Assembly (NCBI GenBank): GCA_001769855.1 | Contig: MEPP01000011.1 | Location: 124,001-188,000 of the forward strand | DNA length: 64,000 nucleotides | Direction: 5' to 3' | DNA from: Bdellovibrionales bacterium GWA2_49_15 | Lineage (GTDB): Bacteria > Bdellovibrionota > Bacteriovoracia > Bacteriovoracales > Bacteriovoracaceae | In this document: positions 1 to 8,407 of the stretch, piece after piece | How positions within the stretch are numbered: the first letter of the stretch is position 1 | Layout: each line of letters begins with the position of its first letter | Made by a program: the position numbers and the translations under genes | The notes under the pieces: model-generated | The model's input: only the letters and a program-made list of their open reading frames with translations | Told to the model about the DNA's origin: nothing | Database searches by the model: none

Positions 1-1193
1 GGAGGAACGTAGTTGAGTGACACCTGGGTGAGCCGCTGAAATTTTGCCTTGGCCGGATTGGTCCAGATTTTAAGCGAGGGAAAAATGCTCATAAGCGATG
101 GCAAAAAATAGAAAACCAGAAGCCATTCCAGAAGGGAACCAACGGCGGCCCACAGGCCAAAGCGTTTAATGACTGTTATCTCCGTGAAATAGAGGGAGCC
201 AAAACCGATTATGGTGGTGAGGGAGGTCAGAAAGCTGGGCAGGATGAATTTGGGAAATAGCGCATGCGCCTCCGTCTTTTTTGCCAGCTGTTCGGAGCTT
301 AGAAAGATAAAATCCTCCAAAGCCGAAACCCCCACCATCAGGAATAAACCATTGCTGAGAATATCCAGGGGAACGTGAAGCATGGACATCAGTCCGTAGA
401 GGATGCCCCCCATGAGCACCAGGGTGATGAAAATGAGCAGACCGCATTTGAAAGTGCCGAAAAAAATGCGACAAACGATCACGATAAGCAGCAGGAAAAA
501 GAGATTCAACTTTTCGGTATTTTTAATCCCTTTGTAAGAATAGTAGAGATAGCCGAGACTTCCTAAAAAATAGGTTTTCAGCGCGGGTAATTGTTCCGTC
601 CTGAAACTTTCCAAGGACTGCACAAATCGTTCCACCACGACTGGATCGCGCCGGCCATACTTGCTGCCGGCCCCCGGAGCATCCCGAAAAAAGATCTCCA
701 GTCCGAGGAGAGAGGTATCCTTTGAAGTAAAGATAGAGCGCCATGGAGTTTGCTCTAAGGGTGACAGATCGATTGTCCTCTCCCGGCGCTCGCAAGGTGC
801 TTCCAGGAGATGGGGATAGAGAATACTGCTTGGACCGGCCAGGACGGTTCGGATGTTAAACGGTGTATAGAGATCCACGATCTCCCGATTCTTGAGCACC
901 TCCGATCTCAGCCAGCGGTCCAGAATGCAGATGTTCTCGGTCTGATTGATCGCCCCTTCAGAGAGGAGATAAAGGGAGTTGCCCAGCTCAAATTTTTTCT
1001 CAAGATCGGCAATCCGTTGATAGGCCTTCGAATTTTTCTCCACAATGTCTTTGGTGTTGATCACAATTTTTAAATGGGCGAGCTGCGAGGTACACAAAAG
1101 AAAGATGGCCAAGGTCAGAAAGATATTTGTCTTTGGATAACGAACGGCCAGGTGGTAAAGGGCCAGGAAGAATGTTTCGATGCGCGTAAGCAT
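1..1193 (-). CDS. RND/MMPL-type membrane permease, N-terminal part (cut by window edge)
   Basis: The frame is open from an ATG at 1193 to the left edge, giving the first 397 residues; the C-terminus lies outside. After one N-terminal membrane segment (residues about 17-36) comes a periplasmic region of about 190 residues. A block of hydrophobic segments follows (about 225-395), including the stretch GLFLMVGVSALEDFIFLSSE, which resembles the TM4 region of RND/MMPL or SSD-containing permeases. Half-transporters of this family export lipids, hopanoids or drugs. The substrate cannot be read from the sequence. The ribosome site is weak (CAGGG). A beta-barrel gene lies upstream on the same strand, so a link to the outer membrane is possible but only inferred. 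Confidence 0.75.
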   Translation of the reverse strand, partial: MLTRIETFFLALYHLAVRYPKTNIFLTLAIFLLCTSQLAHLKIVINTKDIVEKNSKAYQRIADLEKKFELGNSLYLLSEGAINQTENICILDRWLRSEVLKNREIVDLYTPFNIRTVLAGPSSILYPHLLEAPCERRERTIDLSPLEQTPWRSIFTSKDTSLLGLEIFFRDAPGAGSKYGRRDPVVVERFVQSLESFRTEQLPALKTYFLGSLGYLYYSYKGIKNTEKLNLFFLLLIVIVCRIFFGTFKCGLLIFITLVLMGGILYGLMSMLHVPLDILSNGLFLMVGVSALEDFIFLSSEQLAKKTEAHALFPKFILPSFLTSLTTIIGFGSLYFTEITVIKRFGLWAAVGSLLEWLLVFYFLPSLMSIFPSLKIWTNPAKAKFQRLTQVSLNYVP

Positions 1194-1246
1194 AGAATTA
1201 CCCTGAAAAGGGATGAAGGATAGTGTTATTAAAAATATACGTTAAT

Positions 1247-2029
1247 CTAGAAACCGAACGAGAGTTTGCCGACCACCACCTGGTTATCATAAACCTTGGC
1301 CAATTCGGCGCCCAGATTTAAGAAGAGCAGATGCAGCTGGCAACCAAGGAAATAATAGGTATCACTTTGGGAGACATCTTCTCGAGCGGAAAGAGGCACG
1401 CTCACATCAAAAATCGAGACTGTTCCCGTGGAGGTGAGTGATGATTTTCCGTCGATCCGACCCAGACCGGCAAAGGGCTCGATAAAAAGAATTTTCTTAC
1501 CGACGGTGAGAGAATAGGCGGTGGATTTATTTTCATAGGTAACATTGACGGGAACATTGCTGATTGTTTGTTTCCATTTCAGCTCCGCTTTAGTGAAGTC
1601 GACCTTGAGCTTTAGATCGATAAAGGGGATGGCCGAGATAACTTCGTTGATGGTCCAGCGGCCGCCAATGGACATATAATCATATTCAAAGTCGCCTACT
1701 GTAACTGGAAGAATGCTCGCCTCAATCCCCAATCCAAAAGGAACCGTGACGATTCCCATGAGCCCGGCCTTAGGCAAGCGAGAGACATTTTCAGGTACCA
1801 GGGCATCAATATGAGGAGAGTCGGCCACTCCTCCTAAAACGCCGATCTCAAAACCAAAAATCTTCCCCAGACTGCTGGCACCGCTCACCGTGGTGGGATA
1901 CATAATGGAACCTAAATCTTTATAAATCCCATCCAACTGCCCTTGGGTGACGTTGGAGAGAGTGGGTTGGTCCGCGGCCGCTTGCAAGGCAAAAATGAGG
2001 GAGCAAAGGGTGATTAGGTATTTACACAT
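1247..2029 (-). CDS. Secreted outer-membrane beta-barrel-like protein, 260 aa
   Basis: I chose the ATG at 2029 because AAGGAGA stands just before it and the protein then begins with a clear signal peptide (MCKYLITLCSLIFALQAAADQ). An in-frame start 27 bases upstream would spoil both. The mature protein alternates polar and hydrophobic residues in short strands and ends in Phe (KLSFGF), the usual C-terminal signature for barrel assembly by BamA. No family is recognised. It has its own promoter with a perfect TATAAT about 50 bases upstream, and the permease gene follows 53 bases later on the same strand. Confidence 0.75.
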   Translation of the reverse strand: MCKYLITLCSLIFALQAAADQPTLSNVTQGQLDGIYKDLGSIMYPTTVSGASSLGKIFGFEIGVLGGVADSPHIDALVPENVSRLPKAGLMGIVTVPFGLGIEASILPVTVGDFEYDYMSIGGRWTINEVISAIPFIDLKLKVDFTKAELKWKQTISNVPVNVTYENKSTAYSLTVGKKILFIEPFAGLGRIDGKSSLTSTGTVSIFDVSVPLSAREDVSQSDTYYFLGCQLHLLFLNLGAELAKVYDNQVVVGKLSFGF

Positions 2030-2077
2030 CGGGTTCTCCTTGGGTCTGAGTGGCAAAGCTTTAAACAGTGTCTAAAA

Positions 2078-2083
2078 ATTATA
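2078..2083 (-). promoter_or_regulatory. -10 box TATAAT of the beta-barrel gene
   Basis: Reading the minus strand, a perfect TATAAT stands about 50 bases upstream of the ATG at 2029. The expected -35 position holds only a T-rich stretch, so the promoter is recognised by its -10 box alone. Confidence 0.55.
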
Positions 2084-2140
2084 CACCCAGGTTGGAGGAA
2101 AAAAACAAAGAGATTTCATTTTTTTCAACCTGTTATAGTT

Positions 2141-2156
2141 TGGCATGAAATTAGCA
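2141..2156 (+). promoter_or_regulatory. Sigma-54-like promoter facing a non-coding stretch
   Basis: TGGCATGAAATTAGCA has GG and GC separated by ten bases, as in the -24/-12 consensus, with two mismatches (T for C after TGGCA, A for T before GC). No gene follows on this strand before the terminator at 2216-2247. A transcript starting near 2167 would therefore be a non-coding RNA of about 80 bases. An overlapping TATAGT at 2134 could instead serve sigma-70. Confidence 0.4.
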
Positions 2157-2166
2157 TTCATTTTAG

Positions 2167-2250
2167 GTATTAGGCAAAAGGGCCAAATGGCAATTCCCCA
2201 ACCATCAGTGGCCGATAAAAAACCCCCTCGTAACTGAGGGGGTTTTTAGT
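2167..2250 (+). ncRNA. Candidate small RNA between a sigma-54-like element and a terminator
   Basis: The start is predicted from the sigma-54-like element at 2141. The end is set by the perfect hairpin and T-run at 2216-2250. Inside, GGCCA and TGGCC can pair to make a first stem. There is no open reading frame with a ribosome site. No known RNA family is recognised. The evidence is positional only, and the terminator may simply serve the convergent ATP-grasp gene. Confidence 0.3.
2216..2247. terminator. Bidirectional intrinsic terminator
   Basis: AAAACCCCCTC and GAGGGGGTTTT form a perfect stem around a six-base loop, with T-runs on both strands. It ends the ATP-grasp gene, whose stop codon it touches, and could also end a plus-strand transcript. 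Confidence 0.85.
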
Positions 2251-3154
2251 TTTTGAAGAGATTTTTAAGGACTTTTCCTGCCACGTTTACTTTACATGCA
2301 TGCTCAAACTCAGAAAAACCGGGGCACAATCCGATTTCCAGGACGCTCAAAGTCTTTTTAGTCAGGAGAAAATCGATGGCCAAAAAATCACTTTGCATTT
2401 TTTCCTGGAGTTCTTTGGCCCAGGCAAGCATGGGACTCGCTTTAGGTGACTGAAGCTTAAGGGCAGTGAAATGGGTATGTTTGGCATTGTGCTTAAAATT
2501 GTGATCGGCCTGAGATTTTCGCTGTTTTTCCACAACGCCCAGGCACTCAGTGCCACAAATGAGGACGCGATATTCGCGGGCATCCTCAATAAAGGGCTGC
2601 AAGATAAAACGTTGGTCGCGGGTTGCCCGAAGAGTTGTCAACCATGAGTAAAGCGAGTCGACACCATTGACTAACGAAACCCCTAGGCCCCGATTACCCC
2701 TTTCCGTTTTTAAAATAAAACGTGCATGTTTAGTCTGGCGGATAAAACTTTGAATGGAAGACAAATTATTGCCTTCAATATCTCCCCGCACGAGCAAGCT
2801 GGGAATAACCGGGGCCCCCCAGCCATGGAGGGCCTGGAGCTGGGCCACCTTATCCCGGAGCGCTGTCAACAAGGGGAGGGGGTTACTTATTCGGAAATGC
2901 TGGTTTTCAAGATAGCTCGCCACTCGAAGATCGAACTCGTCAAAGTTGACGCCCATAGTTCGGTGCAAGGCCCATTTCGCTTTGGCCGGCAAGTAATTTT
3001 TGTTGGACCTTGCGGGGATTGTGAAGCAATAGTTTTCGAGATTTAAGACCCCTGCCCTTACCCCCATTTTTTTTGCCTCATGTAAAAAGCGTTGATGAGT
3101 TGGTAAGCAAGAATTTTGTGCTACAATGACCAGATCATATTCTTTGAGGTTCAT
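2246..3154 (-). CDS. RimK-like ATP-grasp ligase, 302 aa
   Basis: The N-terminus (DLVIVAQN, then THQRFLHEAKKMGVRAGVLN) looks like the RimK pre-ATP-grasp domain. The ATP-binding strand FILKTERGNRGLGVSLV, the middle block FILQPFIEDAREYRVLICG and the metal-binding tail DFLLTKKTLSVLEIGLCPGF follow in family order. RimK-type enzymes join an amino acid or peptide to a carboxyl group; the substrate here is unknown. The usual E-V-N-x-x-P-G-L metal motif reads E-I-G-L-C-P-G-F, so the Asn ligand is replaced by Gly. The start at 3154 keeps the Rossmann strand. An ATG further in has a better ribosome site but would delete that strand. The gene diverges from the M14 amidase with only six bases between start codons. 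Confidence 0.75.
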   Translation of the reverse strand: MNLKEYDLVIVAQNSCLPTHQRFLHEAKKMGVRAGVLNLENYCFTIPARSNKNYLPAKAKWALHRTMGVNFDEFDLRVASYLENQHFRISNPLPLLTALRDKVAQLQALHGWGAPVIPSLLVRGDIEGNNLSSIQSFIRQTKHARFILKTERGNRGLGVSLVNGVDSLYSWLTTLRATRDQRFILQPFIEDAREYRVLICGTECLGVVEKQRKSQADHNFKHNAKHTHFTALKLQSPKASPMLAWAKELQEKMQSDFLAIDFLLTKKTLSVLEIGLCPGFSEFEHACKVNVAGKVLKNLFKN

Positions 3155-3160
3155 AAAAAC

Positions 3161-4159
3161 ATGCTTCGTATTTTCTGTGCGGTATGGACTGTGATTATTT
3201 TGGGGTATTCGTTGTGCTTTGGCCAGAATGTTACGCCCATGGATGCTTACTGCAATAAGATGGATCAGAGCTTTAAAAAATATGGCTGGGGAGATTCGGG
3301 CTGCCATTCTTTTAGCTGGAAGCATGTTCGTAATTCTGTCCTGGGCGATCCTCTTCCTTGGGTTGTCTTTGGAACAGAGTCGAATAAAGAGACCACCATT
3401 ATTTTCTGTGGCACCCATGGAGATGAAATCACTCCGGTTAAATTTTGCTTTGATATCATGACGAACCTGAAGACGAACCCGGAGCTCTATCAAAATCGAA
3501 CAGTCTTGGTGGCACCGCTGGTAAGCCCGGATTCTTTTTTTAAAAAGCGTCCTACCAGAACAAATGCTCACAAGGTTGATATCAACAGGAATTTTCCCAC
3601 CCAAGATTGGTCCGCGAATGCCCTCAAATATTGGTCCACTCGTTATCGCAAAGATCCACGACGCTTTCCAGGTTTGAAACCGTTAAGTGAGCCGGAGGTT
3701 CTTTTTCAGATTAATCTTCTGATTCGATATTCTCCCAGCAAAATTATTTCCGTTCATGCTCCTCTCACGATGCTCGATTATGACGGCCCCAAAGATCTCG
3801 AGCTTGATTCAGGCAAAATCGGTGAGGGGGCCAAGGAACTTTTGATTCAGATGGGTCAGAAGGCCAATGGGTACAGAATTGTGAATTTTCCCGTTTATCC
3901 TGGCTCTTTAGGAAACTATGCTGGCAATGAGCGCCACATTCCGACTTATACTCTGGAACTTCCCAGTTCCGATCCCGCAAAGAGCGAGGAGTATTGGAAA
4001 TTGTTTCGGACGGCCATTGATGAGGCCATTCATAAAGACCTGAGCAAAAAGATCGGTCAAGACACAGAGGTGACGTCTGCGCCCAAGGGTGTTGCCATGG
4101 ATGCCAAGGACCAGGAAAATAAATCCACTGCCGATTCCAGTAAGCCCATAACTCATTGA
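3161..4159 (+). CDS. M14-family zinc peptidase, MpaA-like murein peptide amidase, 332 aa
   Basis: A signal peptide (MLRIFCAVWTVIILGYSLCFG) precedes an M14 domain. The zinc ligands are His86 and Glu89 in GTHGDE and a later His in SVHAP. VDINRNFP is the substrate-binding NRNFP motif, and the general base Glu sits near residue 266 in YTLELP. The HGDE/NRNFP pattern matches MpaA-type enzymes that cut gamma-D-glutamyl-diamino acid bonds in peptidoglycan peptides. Export places it in the periplasm. The last 40 residues are a polar low-complexity tail. I chose the start at 3161 over an in-frame ATG 45 bases upstream because only it gives an exposed signal peptide. Confidence 0.8.
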   Translation: MLRIFCAVWTVIILGYSLCFGQNVTPMDAYCNKMDQSFKKYGWGDSGCHSFSWKHVRNSVLGDPLPWVVFGTESNKETTIIFCGTHGDEITPVKFCFDIMTNLKTNPELYQNRTVLVAPLVSPDSFFKKRPTRTNAHKVDINRNFPTQDWSANALKYWSTRYRKDPRRFPGLKPLSEPEVLFQINLLIRYSPSKIISVHAPLTMLDYDGPKDLELDSGKIGEGAKELLIQMGQKANGYRIVNFPVYPGSLGNYAGNERHIPTYTLELPSSDPAKSEEYWKLFRTAIDEAIHKDLSKKIGQDTEVTSAPKGVAMDAKDQENKSTADSSKPITH

Positions 4160-4312
4160 AATATATAACAATCACCCTCACCGCCAAAAAAACATGGCAT
4201 TAGATTAACACTTCCTCCCCCAATCACCGATAAGCCTCACAAGTTATTGTGGCAGCTTGCTTTATAGCTCCTGCTTCTGGGCCGTCGTGGCCCCCAAAAT
4301 AAGGGAAGTCGT

Positions 4313-6394
4313 ATGCTTGCGAGTTTATCGGAATTTAAATTTTACCAAAGTTTTCGCATCTCGGTCGAGCAAAGTGATAATTTGCGATGTCTGGTGGAGC
4401 GAGAGGATGAGGCAGGGCGCACGATTTATATTGAGGATGCGCGTTTGATTGATATTTCGGTGACCGGTCTCGGACTTGCCACGAAAGAGCGCATTTCTGT
4501 GGGGGTTGTTCTCAGCCTGTCCTTGCAATACAAAAAAATGCACTTGGACCTGACCGGTAAAGTGGTGCGGGCCTTTAGCAATTCAGTCGGTGATGATGAA
4601 ATCATTTATGGAGTTGAGTTGGGTGAAGAGAAGACGGTGCGAAAATTTCTTGAGCAATATATAAGCTCGTTTTCCTCCGATCGTTTAAAAGACAGCCTGA
4701 TCGAGTGCGCGCTAAAAGAAAAATATACCAAGGCCTCTGAGGGCTTTGAAATGTTTTCGCTGCTCCTGTCGCTCTTTAAAGACATCACGCATTTCGGTGA
4801 TAAAGAGGGCTTTCTGCAAAATATGTTGGAGGAAGTCGTCAGGATTTTAAATGCCCAGCGGTCCTCAATCTTCCTCATTAACCCTGACTCGAACGAACTG
4901 GAAGCGATCTGCGCTCTGGGAGTGGCCAAAGAAGAGCTGCGGTTTGACTACCGTTTAGGCATTGCCGGGTCTGTTTTTACCACGGGCGTGGCGCTCAATA
5001 TTGACACGGGAACGGACTCCTCACGTTTTAATGAGGATTTTGACCGGCGCTTTGGGTTTGAGACAAAATCAATTATCTGTCATCCCATTCACAACAGGGA
5101 GGACAAGATTATCGGTGTTATTGAGGTGATTAATAAACGCAATCAGGACCGCTTTACAGTGGAAGATGAGAAAACCATGAAAGTTTTGGCCCTGGTTTTT
5201 TCTTCGGTCTTTCACAATTACAATCCTATCTCAGTGAACTCGCAGATTCGAAGGTTCAGTATGCCCCACGATCGCGAGTACGCCATTATTGGGAAAACTG
5301 CGCACGTGAATTCCCTGCGCGGAACGATCTTGAAGGTCAAGGACCTTGACGTTCCCGTTCTCATCCACGGTGAAAAGGGTTCGGGTAAAACGCTTTTCGC
5401 CAGAATTTTGCACATCGAAGGGCGGCGCGGCCTCAGCAGCTTTGAATATATCGACTGCGCCGAAAAAGATTATACCAAAATTGAGGAGCAGCTCTTTTCC
5501 ACCGACCCGATGAAATGTAAGCTGCTCAAATGCCAAGGTGGTTCCATTTTACTGCGTGAAGTTTGTGGCCTTCCCATCGAGATGCAGCGACGGCTCGTGA
5601 ATATCTTGAAAGATCGCCATATCCCCGGCAGCAAGATCAGCCTTGATGTGCGCGTCATCGCCACCTCATCCGAAGATCTCAGCGGCATGGTGGAGAAAAG
5701 TGAATTTGTAACCGAGTTGTATGAGCATATCTCCAGGGCCTTCGTGCAAATAGAACCATTGCGCAGAAGAATTGATGACGTGGCATCCCTGGTTGATTAT
5801 TTCCTGAAAAAAGAATGTAAGCAGCAGGGGCTTTTGCTCAAGAACTTTTCCGATAAGTCCATGCAGCGGCTGATGACTTATGATTGGCCGGGCAATATTC
5901 AGGAATTAAAGTTGTGCGTGGAAAGAGCGGTGCTTTACAACCCAAAAAATCATGTTATCTCCGACATCGAGCTGGAAAATTCGGCAACCCCCTTGCTGGA
6001 TGTCTCATACCGCAAGCGTATCTTTGGGGAAACTCCCTTCGTCGACGATTACCGCATTCATCTGAAGGATCGTCTGGCGCTGGTCGAGCGAGAAATGATT
6101 TTGGCCGAGGTCAAACGCAATAGCGGAAACAAATCCAAGGCGGCCAAGGAAATGGGTATTAGCCGCGAGGCCCTGCGAAAGAAGCTGCTCGTCAGCCAGC
6201 AAGTGGTGACCGATTTAAATAAGGCCGGTGTTAAGGTGAAGGTTTCCGATCTGGGGATCGATGGCATCTTAGACGACACGGCCGAAGCGACAGAAGTCAC
6301 CCCGACTCAAACCGCAGAGACCCCTGCAACCCAGGCCGAGATTACACCTGAGGAAAAGGGCGCCCAAGTTCTGCCATTCAAAAAAGTGGCGTAA
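4313..6394 (+). CDS. PilZ-GAF-degenerate AAA-Fis regulator, 693 aa
   Basis: Four parts can be seen. A PilZ-like barrel (residues 1-125) carries D47-x-S49-x-x-G52 but only a loose R25-x4-R30. A GAF domain spans about 145-300. An NtrC-type AAA core spans about 325-560, with Walker A GEKGSGKT and the C-terminal YDWPGNIQEL. A Fis-type helix-turn-helix (about 605-645) contains NKSKAAKEMGISREALRKKL. The core has no GAFTGA loop (EEQLFSTDPMK runs straight on to CKLLKCQGG) and Walker B ends LLREV instead of LDE. It is therefore unlikely to remodel sigma-54 polymerase and more likely binds DNA as a ligand-responsive regulator. The start has AAGGGAAG before it. A polar, Thr-rich tail ends the protein. 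Confidence 0.85.
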   Translation: MLASLSEFKFYQSFRISVEQSDNLRCLVEREDEAGRTIYIEDARLIDISVTGLGLATKERISVGVVLSLSLQYKKMHLDLTGKVVRAFSNSVGDDEIIYGVELGEEKTVRKFLEQYISSFSSDRLKDSLIECALKEKYTKASEGFEMFSLLLSLFKDITHFGDKEGFLQNMLEEVVRILNAQRSSIFLINPDSNELEAICALGVAKEELRFDYRLGIAGSVFTTGVALNIDTGTDSSRFNEDFDRRFGFETKSIICHPIHNREDKIIGVIEVINKRNQDRFTVEDEKTMKVLALVFSSVFHNYNPISVNSQIRRFSMPHDREYAIIGKTAHVNSLRGTILKVKDLDVPVLIHGEKGSGKTLFARILHIEGRRGLSSFEYIDCAEKDYTKIEEQLFSTDPMKCKLLKCQGGSILLREVCGLPIEMQRRLVNILKDRHIPGSKISLDVRVIATSSEDLSGMVEKSEFVTELYEHISRAFVQIEPLRRRIDDVASLVDYFLKKECKQQGLLLKNFSDKSMQRLMTYDWPGNIQELKLCVERAVLYNPKNHVISDIELENSATPLLDVSYRKRIFGETPFVDDYRIHLKDRLALVEREMILAEVKRNSGNKSKAAKEMGISREALRKKLLVSQQVVTDLNKAGVKVKVSDLGIDGILDDTAEATEVTPTQTAETPATQAEITPEEKGAQVLPFKKVA

Positions 6395-6498
6395 GCGGTC
6401 CTTCTTTGCCTACATCATCTTCATAGGATGCACGGCCGTTAAGTCCATCTGCTTTCTTGTCGATTAATAAAAAAAACTTAGTTAACAGGGGCCTCCAT

Positions 6499-7326
6499 TT
6501 GGGTTTTTTTGAGGTTTTAAAAGTCCAGCTCGGACTGAAAGATTTAATCGATATGGCCATCGTCACGGTGGTGGTCTATCAGTGTTTGGTCATGTCCAAG
6601 GGAACCCGGGCGGTTCAGATTATGATCGGAGTCGCCATCCTGTCGATCTTCTACTGGCTCGGGGTGCAGTATGAGCTGCATACTCTAAACTGGTTTCTCA
6701 ATAATTTTTTTGATTCCATCATCATCATCCTGGTTATCTTATTTCAAGATCAAATCCGCTCCGTGCTGGCATCCATGGCTGGTCAGGGGCGTATCTTTGG
6801 CGGACTCCAAAGAGAAAAGCTATCGGAAGAACTCGATGAGGTGATTGAGGCCATTGTGGCGATGGCACGGGAAAAAATTGGCGCCCTGATTGTTTTTGAG
6901 CGGGCGCAGGGACTGGGTAATTTCATTGAGACGGGCACCTTGCTTCAAAGTAAAATACACTCAGATTTGATTTATGCGATCTTCCAATCTAAGGCCTCTA
7001 TTCATGATGGAGCGATGATTGTGAGTGCCGGCCAAATTGCGGCGGTGGGGTGCTATCTGCCCCTGGCCCGGAATATTGAGATTGATCGTCACTATGGCAC
7101 GCGCCATCGTGCCGCCATCGGAGTGACTGAGGTGACTGATGCTGTTGTTATCGTCGTCTCCGAGGAAACTGGTCACATTAATCTATGCTTAAATGGCGCT
7201 TTGCATTTCGTGTCAGATGCAAAAAAGCTACGGGTCTATTTAAAGCATTTGTGGGCCCATCGCGATCTGTCCCACAATATTGCCGATTTTTTACCGAGCG
7301 CTGGTGTAGGGGATACTAAGAAATAA
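6499..7326 (+). CDS. cdaA: Diadenylate cyclase CdaA (c-di-AMP synthase)
   Basis: Three N-terminal membrane segments lead to a DisA_N cyclase domain carrying both catalytic signatures, DGAMIV and RHRAAIGVTEVTDA. The enzyme joins two ATP molecules to make cyclic di-AMP at the inner membrane. I placed the start at a TTG (6499) preceded by CAGGGG. Another in-frame TTG at 6457 would add 14 residues but has no ribosome site. The YbbR gene follows two bases later and glmM after it. This is the cdaA-cdaR-glmM order known from Firmicutes, where the two partners regulate the cyclase. Confidence 0.92.
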   Translation: MGFFEVLKVQLGLKDLIDMAIVTVVVYQCLVMSKGTRAVQIMIGVAILSIFYWLGVQYELHTLNWFLNNFFDSIIIILVILFQDQIRSVLASMAGQGRIFGGLQREKLSEELDEVIEAIVAMAREKIGALIVFERAQGLGNFIETGTLLQSKIHSDLIYAIFQSKASIHDGAMIVSAGQIAAVGCYLPLARNIEIDRHYGTRHRAAIGVTEVTDAVVIVVSEETGHINLCLNGALHFVSDAKKLRVYLKHLWAHRDLSHNIADFLPSAGVGDTKK

Positions 7327-7328
7327 CC

Positions 7329-8261
7329 ATGGCCTTGAATAATGTAAAAAACATTTTTCAAAATAAGCGATTCCTGAAGATCTTTTCTTTTTTTGTGGCC
7401 GTGGCCCTATGGCTTTTTGTGACCAGCTCCAGGCCGGTCATGCGCGAAGAGCACGTGGGCGTAAAGCTGATTCTCCCGGAAGATCAAAGCATTCTGGACA
7501 TCTCGTCACCTTTGGAAGTCCAGCTCCAGCTTCAGGGAGCACGAATCTATCTGCAAGGGATTCAGATGGAATACCTGAGGCCGGTAATCAACCTCTCCCG
7601 GCCGGAATATTTGGGAAAAACGGATATCGAGATGACCCTGCGGGATAGTGATTTTTTCTTACCTTTCGGGGTTACTTTGGTGGAGTTTAAGCCGAAGACA
7701 TTTAAGCTTCGCTTGGATAAAAAAGGCTCCAAAACCGTCATGATCAGGCCGGTGTATCAGAATAAAATTGATGATGGTTATAAATTAGTTGAGCAAAAGC
7801 TTGTTCCGAGTGAAGCCGTGATTGAGGGGCCCAAGGAATTATTGAAAAATATTGATGTGCTGTTGACCCGGCCGATTGATCTGCATGGGCCCAAGGGACA
7901 AGGTGAGTTCACGGTTCCCTTGGAGTTACTGGGCGACAAGATTATGATCAAATCTCCAACTCAGCCCGAGGTTAACTTCCAATATGACATCCGTCCGATC
8001 TCCTCAAACGTAGAATTTAAAAATGTACCCATACGCTTTGTGTTTAGCAGCACGAAATTCCACGCCGATCATTCTTTCGTTAACGTGAAGGCCTTTGCCT
8101 CAAATCGAGGCGAAGTTCTCAGTGCGTCAAAGATTCAGATCGTGGCCGATATTCCTGAGGGGCAAAAAGGCGATATTTGGGTCGAGCTGAAGTCGATTTT
8201 ACCTCCAGGAATGCAGCTTTTAGAGCTACAACCATCAAAAATTTTTGTTCGAGTGAAATGA
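7329..8261 (+). CDS. YbbR-domain protein, CdaR-like regulator of the cyclase, 310 aa
   Basis: One N-terminal membrane segment (IFSFFVAVALWLFVTSS) is followed by a long extracytoplasmic region of short beta-strand repeats typical of YbbR domains; I count about three. In Firmicutes the homologue CdaR binds CdaA and tunes c-di-AMP output. Its start is two bases after cdaA, which supports the same partnership here. The ribosome site is weak, so translation is probably coupled to cdaA. Confidence 0.85.
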   Translation: MALNNVKNIFQNKRFLKIFSFFVAVALWLFVTSSRPVMREEHVGVKLILPEDQSILDISSPLEVQLQLQGARIYLQGIQMEYLRPVINLSRPEYLGKTDIEMTLRDSDFFLPFGVTLVEFKPKTFKLRLDKKGSKTVMIRPVYQNKIDDGYKLVEQKLVPSEAVIEGPKELLKNIDVLLTRPIDLHGPKGQGEFTVPLELLGDKIMIKSPTQPEVNFQYDIRPISSNVEFKNVPIRFVFSSTKFHADHSFVNVKAFASNRGEVLSASKIQIVADIPEGQKGDIWVELKSILPPGMQLLELQPSKIFVRVK

Positions 8262-8407
8262 GGCACGAGATGTATTGAATGCCGTCATGAACACGGTCAG
8301 TGTGCCTAAGCACAGTGATCGAAGTGATTGTCGGCGATGGTCCTTTTCTGTTATCTTCTATCTATTCTTGTTTTTGGGTAGAATTCTGACATGCAGATGA
8401 GGTCAAT

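Noticed and set aside
3155..3604. Extension of the ATP-grasp frame upstream through the M14 gene
   Set aside because: The extra 150 residues would lie antisense to an intact M14 catalytic domain and have no family similarity.
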